From WRDF01 sp031552235 (GTDB lineage: Bacteria; Bacteroidota; Bacteroidia; Bacteroidales; Rikenellaceae), in NCBI GenBank assembly GCA_031552235.1, contig JAVBMR010000008.1, forward strand, positions 1 through 64,000: 64,000 nt of DNA. The letters run 5' to 3'. Numbering within the stretch: position 1 is the first letter of the stretch; each line of letters begins with the position of its first letter. The notes beneath the pieces are model-generated. The model made no database searches. It was not told the DNA's origin and was given only the letters and a program-made list of their open reading frames with translations. The position numbers and the translations under genes were made by a program. Of this stretch, positions 57,163 to 64,000 are shown piece after piece.

Positions 57163-58244
57163 AGCGTGCGCAATGTGGGTGTGGGCGTGCAGTAGTGGTT
57201 CACGGCCGCCGGGTCGGGCTTGCCGATGAATTTGCCGTTGGGGCCGAGGTATTTCGCCGAGGGGTCGTATGTTACGCCCATTTTGTCCAGAAGCGGTTCT
57301 ACGTCGACCTGGTGCATTTGCATCCCGAGCGCCCAGGGGTTGTATCCGAGTACCAGCCCGGCCATCTCTTCGTATGTCAGGACAGGGATGCCCTTGCCGT
57401 CCTGCCCGTATGTGCTGCCTTCCATTTCGGCTATCGTGTACTGCCATTTGTCGAGGAACATGGCGCATCCGGGGCAGTTGGTGACGATGAAATCGGGTTT
57501 GTAGGGTTTCAGCGATTCCAGTTTCTTGTGCGAATTGGCGATGGAGAAGCCGCGGTTGGCCTTGACGAGGTAGTTGCGGAACCCGAAGCCGCAGCAATGC
57601 CTGCGTTCGGGGTAGTCGACAACCTCGCCGCCCCACGATTCGACCATACCGGCCAGTACATATGGGAATTCCGATCCGCCGACGCCTTTTTTCGGGAATA
57701 TCTTGGCGTAGTGGCAGCCGATATGCTCCACGATGCGCAGCGGCCTGCCGGTGAATACGTTCACGAGCGGGGTCTTCATCTTGGCGGCTATAGCCTCGCG
57801 GTGCTTGAACATAACGTCGGAGGTGTGCGCCAGGTTCTTGGGCTTGTTGAATTCGCGCCCTGTGGCTTTGTAGAGGTATTCGCGCGTGCGTTCCTCGGTT
57901 TCGGGGAACTCGTGCCATGTTTCGAGCATTTCGGTATAGATGCCGAACGAAGTGATGCAGGAGCTTGTGAAGTTCTCGAACCCGGCCTCGGTCATAAGGG
58001 CGAACTGGCGTGCGACGACGGTCATGATGGTTTCCAGCGGCACTATGTCCGAGTGGTAGCCGATGCCCGTGCAAGAAGTGTGGGTGGCTTCTTCGATAAT
58101 GGTCTTGCCCACGTCGTTGCGCAGGACGTCGAGAAAAGCCTTCTCCGATCCCGGGAAAAAATTCTGCCGGATGCAGCTGCGGACATAGTAGTAATTGTCG
58201 TCGGCGATCTCTTTCTGATACTCTTGCCAGCTGTTTCGTTTCAT
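57159..58244 (-). CDS. HdrB-like CCG-domain subunit
   Basis: HdrB-type proteins hold the non-cubane iron-sulfur clusters that reduce disulfides. This 361-residue protein has a first, variant Cys region (SCTGIGYHSDIVP, SSCITSF) and a full second CCG domain (EHIGCHYAKIF, ERRHCCGFGFR, TNCPGCAMFLDKW). An N-terminal extension of about 50 residues precedes the domains. It overlaps HdrA by 4 bases and begins the compact hdrB-A-C run. The electron acceptor is unknown; bacteria without methanogenesis use such units with other disulfides or acceptors. Confidence 0.88.
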   Translation of the reverse strand: MKRNSWQEYQKEIADDNYYYVRSCIRQNFFPGSEKAFLDVLRNDVGKTIIEEATHTSCTGIGYHSDIVPLETIMTVVARQFALMTEAGFENFTSSCITSFGIYTEMLETWHEFPETEERTREYLYKATGREFNKPKNLAHTSDVMFKHREAIAAKMKTPLVNVFTGRPLRIVEHIGCHYAKIFPKKGVGGSEFPYVLAGMVESWGGEVVDYPERRHCCGFGFRNYLVKANRGFSIANSHKKLESLKPYKPDFIVTNCPGCAMFLDKWQYTIAEMEGSTYGQDGKGIPVLTYEEMAGLVLGYNPWALGMQMHQVDVEPLLDKMGVTYDPSAKYLGPNGKFIGKPDPAAVNHYCTPTPTLRTL

Positions 58245-58437
58245 CTTTTCTGTCCTTTATTTCGGAATAACCTATTTTAGTCTTTTTTCGGCCTTCGAGA
58301 AAGGCTGTCGGGCGCCCCTGCCCCCTCGGGGATGCCAGAAAATATTTGTACGGCAGACTTTATCGTTGTCGGTGGGATTGTAAGTCGAAAAGGTATAATT
58401 CAGTTATTTCCCAGCCTGCCCCTTTTTGCGCCTGCCG

Positions 58438-59139
58438 CTACTGCACCGTATGGCTCCCCGAGTTGGCCGTAAACGTGTCGAGGAAGTATTCCCCGTCGGC
58501 GCTTTCGTGGCCCATTTCTTTGGCTTTGCGCTCGGAATGTTCCTCTATGAGGTCGAAGAACCTTTTGCCGCCGCTCACCTCGAAGATGCGGTGTATCTCG
58601 CCGAGCGTACCCTCGTCTATTTTGCGCAGGGCGCCCGTGCCTGGAGTCCTGTATGCCGGTGTGAACTGCGTGAATACGCTTTCGTCGTTCTCGTGTATCC
58701 ATTTCCACACAGGCCCCTGCTCGGGGTGCATCTGCGGGGTTATGAGCTTGGGGTATATGCAGAAGCCCGTTTCGAGGATGCTCCCGCCGATGACCCTCTT
58801 TATCGCCAACTGCTGGCGTCCTTTTTCCGATTCGACGAAGAACCCCAACTCCTGCGACACTTTGCGCAGGGCCTGGATCACGTATCCCGGGGTATTCCCC
58901 CTGGGGCAGCGCGGGCGGCATGACATGCATTCGCCGCAGTACCACAGGGCTTCGCTGCGCAGCAGCTCTTCGATCGCGTCGTCGTCCTTGGTCTGGACTA
59001 TGCTGACTATCTGGCGCGGGTCGTAGTGGTAGAACTCCGCCGACGGGCATACGCCGGTGCAGACACCGCAGTTCATACATGAGGTCAGTCCCTCGCGCAT
59101 GCGCACGTCTTCCATCAGCCTGTCAAAGTATTTTCCCAT
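58438..59139 (-). CDS. Second HdrC-like iron-sulfur protein
   Basis: The 233-residue protein has two [4Fe-4S] motifs in its N-terminal half (CMNCGVCTGVCPSAE and CGECMSCRPRCPRGN). Its C-terminal half, without Cys clusters, is unassigned (KWIHENDESVFTQF, KRFFDLIEEHSERKAKEMG). It is the first gene of the Hdr cluster, 193 bases before hdrB, with its own TATCTTTG promoter. Two HdrC-type subunits in one locus suggest two electron branches. Confidence 0.85.
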   Translation of the reverse strand: MGKYFDRLMEDVRMREGLTSCMNCGVCTGVCPSAEFYHYDPRQIVSIVQTKDDDAIEELLRSEALWYCGECMSCRPRCPRGNTPGYVIQALRKVSQELGFFVESEKGRQQLAIKRVIGGSILETGFCIYPKLITPQMHPEQGPVWKWIHENDESVFTQFTPAYRTPGTGALRKIDEGTLGEIHRIFEVSGGKRFFDLIEEHSERKAKEMGHESADGEYFLDTFTANSGSHTVQ

Positions 59140-59192
59140 TTTTCTGTTCGTTCTTGTCGGTTTCCGCAGAAAAGCCCACTATTTCACATGAG

Positions 59193-59200
59193 CAAAGATA
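59193..59200 (-). promoter_or_regulatory. -7 box (TATCTTTG, minus strand) for the Hdr cluster
   Basis: CAAAGATA on the plus strand reads TATCTTTG leftward, 53 bases before the ATG at 59139. The terminator hairpin of the preceding gene occupies the -33 region. Confidence 0.55.
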
Positions 59201-59224
59201 ACCCATGCCCGCAAGAGCATGGGT
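59201..59224 (-). terminator. Hairpin between the GNAT gene and the Hdr cluster
   Basis: ACCCATGC (59201-59208) pairs with GCATGGGT (59217-59224). It follows the GNAT stop by about 35 bases and abuts the -7 box of the Hdr promoter, so it could tune that promoter as well as end the upstream transcript. Confidence 0.5.
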
Positions 59225-59258
59225 AGTGTGAATTCGTATTGACGATGGGTATTTATAC

Positions 59259-59540
59259 TTAATTTTCGTGTACGATGTCCATGTATTCCGGATGTCTGCG
59301 ACACCATGTATCTGCATAGGAACATATAGGGACTACCTTCAGGCCGTTCTCCTTTGCGTATTCGAATACCGCCCTGGTCAGGGCGGCCGCAATCCCGCGC
59401 CCCTCTATCTTCATCGGTACTATGGTGTGGAGGATATGCAGTTTGCCGTCCCCCGAGCGGTATTCGATGTAACCGGTATAGCCGTCTACCGTGGTTTCGA
59501 AACGGCTTGTTTCCGGCTTGTGCTTGATGGTGTAATCCAT
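59259..59540 (-). CDS. Small GNAT-like N-acetyltransferase (YjdJ/Gcn5-CG type)
   Basis: This 93-residue single-domain protein contains HTIVPMKIEGRGIAAALTRA, the acetyl-CoA-binding loop, and the C-terminal KVVPICSYADTWCRRHPEYMD typical of the short Acetyltransf_CG family. Substrate unknown. It sits alone between the efflux operon and the Hdr cluster on the minus strand. Confidence 0.85.
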   Translation of the reverse strand: MDYTIKHKPETSRFETTVDGYTGYIEYRSGDGKLHILHTIVPMKIEGRGIAAALTRAVFEYAKENGLKVVPICSYADTWCRRHPEYMDIVHEN

Positions 59541-59673
59541 GTCAGTCGATTTTATGTGTGAAAGGGCATGCGCAAAAAGCGTTCCGAAGTCAGCCGCTTC
59601 GGCGGCACCGGCAGTGGCGTGAGGTTATTTCACTCCCCGACGTTCCTGTACCTGCTGCCGCTCATGCCCCCCT

Positions 59674-61044
59674 CTATTCGAGGTAAGACAGCACCCGGCC
59701 CGCGATCTGCAGCAGTGTGATCTCGCAGAGTTTGGTGTCGTACTCCGCCGTAACGAGGCGCTGCTCGGCGTCCAGCAGCGAAACCTGTGCCGTCCTGAGC
59801 TCGTAGCCCGAAAGCTGTCCTTCCTTGTAGTTCTCCATGGTAATGCGGTAGTTGTCTTTGGCCAGTTCGACGTTCCGGCGCTCGGTTTCGGCAAGCCCCA
59901 TGTTGTTGACGTACGCCATCCATGTGTCGGAAAGGTCTTTTTGCAGGCCCAGTTCGGTTTGGTCGTATGACAGTTCGCTGATCCGGGCCTCTGCTTCGGC
60001 GTTGCGTATCTCGCGCCGGCGGTTCATGCCGTCGAAAAGGGTCACCCCCAGCGAAACGCCGTAATTAAGCCCCATTGTCTGCTGTTGCTTGTTCGTTCCG
60101 CTGCCGTACCGGTTCTGTGTGTACCCGTATCCGCCGTTTACGCGCAGGTAGGGGTAACTGCGGCTTTTGGCCAGCTTGATATCGAGTCCGCCGATCTCTT
60201 TTTGCCGCTCGGCGGCGAGGAGGTAGACATTGTCGGCCAGCATGCTCTGGCTGATGTCGCTGTGGCTCAGGGCTGTGTCGTAAACAACCGAAGTGTCGGC
60301 AGGCGTTACGGGCTCGCCCACGTTGGCACCCATCAGCTCGTTGAGGCGTGTGCGCAGCAGGTGGACGGCTTCTTTTTGTTTGACGAGCCTCGACTCGTCG
60401 GCGCTCAGGTCGAGTTTGGCCTGCTGGTATTCCTGCCGCGAGAAAACCCCTATCGAGTAGCTCAGCTCGGCTATGCGGAAGCGTTCGCGCGAAAGGTCGA
60501 TGGAGCGCTTCATGTTGTTTATGCGGATAGACAGGTTGATGTAGTTGTAGTATGTTGCGGCGAGGTCCGAAACATAGTTCTCCACGGTCATCCGGGTGTT
60601 CAGTTCGCCCATGGACTGGAGTTCTTTCAGGCGTTTGTAGGTGGTCTGCACGCTGAAGCCGTTGAAGGCCGTCCAGCTCAGGTCGATGCCCGCGTCGGCC
60701 GTGTTGTTGTTGATCCCGTTGTTGGTTGCGGAAGTCCCGTCGCGCCGCTCCTGCTCCGTGTCGTTGAGCGTGCCTCCATACGAGGCCGAAAGGCCGACCG
60801 AGGGAAGGAAGCCCGCGTTGCCGAGTGTGGCGTTGTTGTCGGTTATCTCCTGCCTCCGGCGCACTATGCGCAGGTCGTAGTTGTTCTCAAGCCCCGCGGC
60901 GAGGCACTCCTGCAATGTGAGAGGTGTGCCGCGGTCGGTCGTTGCGGTTACGGCCCGGGCCTGTACGGTCGCCGCTTCAGTCGCTTGTGCGGCCGCGAGC
61001 AGGGGCAGCAGCAGTGCCGCCCCGGATATTATTGCGCGTTTCAT
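59674..61044 (-). CDS. TolC-family outer-membrane efflux protein
   Basis: The outer-membrane channel of a tripartite pump. The 456-residue protein has a signal peptide (MKRAIISGAALLLPLLAAAQA), then LTLQECLAAGLENNYDLRIV and two repeated helix-hairpin segments with strand regions (GFLPSVGLSASYGG, YPYLRVNGGYGYTQNRYG). ATG 61044 overlaps the stop of the RND gene by 4 bases (ATGA). The pair is translationally coupled. Confidence 0.92.
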   Translation of the reverse strand: MKRAIISGAALLLPLLAAAQATEAATVQARAVTATTDRGTPLTLQECLAAGLENNYDLRIVRRRQEITDNNATLGNAGFLPSVGLSASYGGTLNDTEQERRDGTSATNNGINNNTADAGIDLSWTAFNGFSVQTTYKRLKELQSMGELNTRMTVENYVSDLAATYYNYINLSIRINNMKRSIDLSRERFRIAELSYSIGVFSRQEYQQAKLDLSADESRLVKQKEAVHLLRTRLNELMGANVGEPVTPADTSVVYDTALSHSDISQSMLADNVYLLAAERQKEIGGLDIKLAKSRSYPYLRVNGGYGYTQNRYGSGTNKQQQTMGLNYGVSLGVTLFDGMNRRREIRNAEAEARISELSYDQTELGLQKDLSDTWMAYVNNMGLAETERRNVELAKDNYRITMENYKEGQLSGYELRTAQVSLLDAEQRLVTAEYDTKLCEITLLQIAGRVLSYLE

Positions 61045-64000
61045 GCTTTCGTCGTTTTTAGCTTCTCCCGGCGGAGTTCTTCTTTCTTGTCCAGTATTTC
61101 GGCTTTCCGGCGCTTGGTGCCGCGGTCGGTGGAGATGTACATATACATCGCCGGGATGATGTAGAGGCTTATCAGCGTCGAGAAGATGAGGCCGCCTATG
61201 ACCGCCACACCCATCGCTATGCGGCCGTTGGCTCCTTCGCCGCTTGCCACCGCCAGGGGTACGAGCCCGAGTATGGACGAGAAACTGGTCATGAGTATCG
61301 GGCGCAGGCGCTGTACCGAGGCGCCATGTATGGCCTCGCGTTTGGTGAGCAGGGCGTCCTGGCGCTGGTTGGCGAATTCCACGATCAGGATGCCGTTCTT
61401 CACCACAAGCCCGATGAGCATGATTATCCCGATCTGGCTGTATATGTTGAACGTGATGCCGTTGGCCCACATGAACAGGAGCGCCCCGGCCACGGCGAGC
61501 GGCACGGTGAACATTATCACGAACGGGTCTTTGAAGCTCTCGAACTGGGCGGCGAGGATCAGGAATATGAGCAGGAGCGCCAGCACGAACGCGAACGCGA
61601 GGCTCGACGAACTTTCGCGGAACTCTTTCGATTCTCCGGCGAGGGTGGTCTGGAAACCGTCTTCGAGGACGTCGGCGGCGATCCTGTCCATTTCGTCGAG
61701 GCCGTGCCCGATGGTGTAGCCTTCGTTCAGCCCTGCCGACACCGTGGCCGAAACCATGCGGTTGTAGCGGTACAGCGTCGGCGGCGCCACCGTTTCACGC
61801 AGCTGGACGATGTTGTCCATCTGTATCATCTCGCCGCGGCTGTTCTTCAGGTAGATCGATTTCAGGTCTACAGGGGTGTTGCGCTGCTGCCGGTTGATCT
61901 CGCCCACGATCTGGTATTGCTTGCCGTTGAGGTAATAGTAGCCCATGCGCTGGCCGCTGAGGGCGTATTGCAGCGTCTGCCCGATGTCGGAAGTGCTGAC
62001 GCCGAGCATCTTGGCCTTTTCGCGGTCTATCTCTATCTGTATCTCGGGTTTTGTGAACTTGAGATCTACGTCCGCCACCTGGAACACCGGGCTGGCGTTG
62101 ACCCTGTCCATGAACACGGGCAGTATCCTTTCGAGGTCGCCGATGCTGTTGGCGCGGATCACATACTGCACGGGGAAGCCGCCGCGGCGGCCGCCGAAGG
62201 TCGATTGCTGCTGGATGAAGGTGCGCGCGGCCGTTTCCCCTTTTACGGCCGCCGAGAGTGCCGCCGCCACGTCCATCTGGCTGCGCTCGCGGTCTTTGAT
62301 GTCGGGAAGGCTTATCGAAATGTTCCCCGAGCCGCTTCGGGCCATCATGGCGTTCACGGTGCGTTCGGGCGCTACCGAATCCACTATGTCGTATATCCGT
62401 TCGGAGTAGTCGCGGATGAATTCGAACGTCGCCCCCTCCGGGCCGGTAATGCGTGCCGTGATCTGCGAACGGTCTTCGAGCGGAGCCATTTCCGAGGGTA
62501 TGCGGTTGAAAAGCAACAGGATGGCCACGCCAGTGACGGCGATAAGCGGCCATGTCAGCCACCTGTGGCTAAGGAAGAACGACAGCGAACGCCCATATCC
62601 GCGGGTCATGCCGTCGAAGAACGGCTCGGTCACGCGGTAGAACCAGTTCTTGCGTTCGCGGCGTTTGAGCAGTTTGGTAGCGAGCATGGGGGTGAACGTT
62701 ATCGCCACGAACGCCGATATTATCACGGCGCCCGACACGACTATGCTGAACTCCTTGAACAGCTTCCCGGTCGTCCCGCTCAGGAATATGATCGGGAAGA
62801 ACACGGCCACGAGCGTGACGGTGGTCGAAATAACGGCGAAAAAGATCTCTTTCGAGCCTTCGATGCCCGCCTCGAAAGGGCGCATGCCATGTTCGATCTT
62901 GACATATATGTTCTCCGTCACCACGATGGCGTCGTCTACCACGAGGCCCACGGCGAGCACCACCGCCAGCATCGAAAGCACGTTTATCGAGAAGCCGAAC
63001 AGGTACATCACGAAGAACGCCCCGATGAGCGACACCGGGATCACGACCACCGGGATAAGCGTCACGCGCCAGTCGCGCAGGAACAGGAAGATGATCACGG
63101 CGACGAGGATGAAGGCGATGAGAATAGTTTCCTCCACTTCGTTTATGGATGCACGGACGAATTTGGTGTTGTCCATGATGATGTCGAGGTACACGTCGTC
63201 CGGCAGGTCTTTCTCCATCAGCACCAGCCTGCGCTGCACCTCGTCCGAGATCTCGATCTGGTTGGCCCCGGGCTGCGGGATTATGACCACGTTCACGGTC
63301 GGGAGGCCGTTTACGACCGACAGGTTGCGCACGTTCTCGGGGCTTATCTCGGCTGTGCCGATGTCCCGGAAGCGGATAATGCGGTTGCCGTCCTCGCGGA
63401 TTATCAGGTCGTTGAACTCCTCGGGAGTCTTCATCAGCCCCAGCGTGCGTATCGAAAGGTCGATCTGGTTGCCCTCGATGGAACCCGACGGAAGTTCCAC
63501 GTTCTCGCGGTCGACGGCGTTCTTGACCTCCATCGGGGTTATGCCGTAGGCCGCCATCTTCATAGGGTCGAGCCACAGGCGCATCGAGTAGCGCATCTGC
63601 CCCCAGATGTCGATGGCGCTCACGTTATTAATGGTTTGGAGCTGTTCTTTAACCGTGAGTTCGGCGATCTCGCTCACCTCCATCAGCGACCGGGTTTCGC
63701 TGCGCACGGATATCTGCATGATGGGCTGCGAGTCGGCATCGGCCTTGGATACGGTGGGCGGGTCGGCGTCGCGCGGAAGGTTGCGCTGCGCCCTCGACAC
63801 GCGGTCGCGCACGTCGTTGGCTGCCGTTTCGAGGTCGACGTTAAGCTCGAACTCCACCCTGATGCGGCACGAACCCTGGCTGCTCGAACTGGTGAGCGAA
63901 CGTATGCCCGGGATGCCGTTCAGGCTCGCTTCCAGCGGTTCGGTTATCATGTTCTGGATCACGTCGGCGTTCGCGCCCGGGTAGCTGGCCGACACGGATA
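61041..64000 (-). CDS. RND-family multidrug efflux permease (N-terminus beyond window)
   Basis: The inner-membrane pump of an AcrB/MexB-type efflux system, with at least 985 residues visible and the start off the right edge. It has the proton-relay pair in AVGLVVDDAIVVTENIYV (Asp-Asp, fourth helix), the lysine in GLVVKNGILIVEFAN, the large periplasmic loops and twelve membrane segments in the usual arrangement. The adaptor (MFP) gene would be expected further right. It is followed directly by the TolC gene. Confidence 0.95.
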   Translation of the reverse strand, partial: SVSASYPGANADVIQNMITEPLEASLNGIPGIRSLTSSSSQGSCRIRVEFELNVDLETAANDVRDRVSRAQRNLPRDADPPTVSKADADSQPIMQISVRSETRSLMEVSEIAELTVKEQLQTINNVSAIDIWGQMRYSMRLWLDPMKMAAYGITPMEVKNAVDRENVELPSGSIEGNQIDLSIRTLGLMKTPEEFNDLIIREDGNRIIRFRDIGTAEISPENVRNLSVVNGLPTVNVVIIPQPGANQIEISDEVQRRLVLMEKDLPDDVYLDIIMDNTKFVRASINEVEETILIAFILVAVIIFLFLRDWRVTLIPVVVIPVSLIGAFFVMYLFGFSINVLSMLAVVLAVGLVVDDAIVVTENIYVKIEHGMRPFEAGIEGSKEIFFAVISTTVTLVAVFFPIIFLSGTTGKLFKEFSIVVSGAVIISAFVAITFTPMLATKLLKRRERKNWFYRVTEPFFDGMTRGYGRSLSFFLSHRWLTWPLIAVTGVAILLLFNRIPSEMAPLEDRSQITARITGPEGATFEFIRDYSERIYDIVDSVAPERTVNAMMARSGSGNISISLPDIKDRERSQMDVAAALSAAVKGETAARTFIQQQSTFGGRRGGFPVQYVIRANSIGDLERILPVFMDRVNASPVFQVADVDLKFTKPEIQIEIDREKAKMLGVSTSDIGQTLQYALSGQRMGYYYLNGKQYQIVGEINRQQRNTPVDLKSIYLKNSRGEMIQMDNIVQLRETVAPPTLYRYNRMVSATVSAGLNEGYTIGHGLDEMDRIAADVLEDGFQTTLAGESKEFRESSSSLAFAFVLALLLIFLILAAQFESFKDPFVIMFTVPLAVAGALLFMWANGITFNIYSQIGIIMLIGLVVKNGILIVEFANQRQDALLTKREAIHGASVQRLRPILMTSFSSILGLVPLAVASGEGANGRIAMGVAVIGGLIFSTLISLYIIPAMYMYISTDRGTKRRKAEILDKKEELRREKLKTTKA

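Overview
This window looks like the chromosome of a member of the Bacteroidota, most likely the order Bacteroidales and perhaps a Rikenellaceae/Alistipes-type genome. The evidence is promoter boxes of the form TAnnTTTG ahead of many genes, Bacteroidales-type gene sets (tig-clpP-clpX, an S46 peptidase-family protein, a DUF2723 protein, EnvC beside a TPR protein, an Arm-binding tyrosine integrase), and moderately GC-rich core genes cut by one AT-rich island. The genus is inference.

Left part (1-31.4 kb). The window opens in the 3' end of an IS3-type transposase. A DUF3829 lipoprotein and housekeeping genes follow: trigger factor, ClpP and ClpX (protein quality control), transketolase, LipA/LipB (lipoate), RecJ, an SppA peptidase with an unusual acidic insertion, Mrp, NadA, an S46-family protein lacking the catalytic histidine, GlnRS, MnmG, a LuxE-like ligase with thioredoxin reductase, a LysM/M23 lipoprotein, FolB with a PfkB kinase, phosphoglycerate kinase, an Lrp/AsnC regulator with a QueD-family protein, and CysRS. 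Two parS-like sites lie between glnS and mnmG. Three full copies and one partial copy of a palindromic intergenic element of about 170 bp lie in gaps at 11.1, 22.2, 27.2 and 29.7 kb.

Middle part (31.6-47.2 kb). This holds a large DUF2723 membrane protein, RNase HII, dCMP deaminase, an aldo/keto reductase with YbeY, a pheS-TPR-envC operon, a patatin-like outer-membrane protein, PurU and a secreted beta-propeller glycosidase-like protein. GC-rich arrays of small hairpins fill some gaps.

Island (47.36-53.50 kb). A 6.1-kb AT-rich integrative element is bounded by a 23-bp direct repeat, one copy of which is the 3' end of an initiator tRNA gene. It encodes a tyrosine integrase, a 765-residue SF2 helicase-like protein with a non-canonical P-loop, a two-helix membrane protein and a lipoprotein. 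Candidate integrase arm sites and an iteron-like repeat family flanking the helicase gene are visible.

Right part (53.5-64 kb). An Hdr-like electron-transfer cluster on the minus strand comprises two HdrC-type proteins, HdrB, a short HdrA and a membrane HdrD-like protein. A small GNAT-like protein and a TolC/RND efflux operon running off the right edge complete the window.
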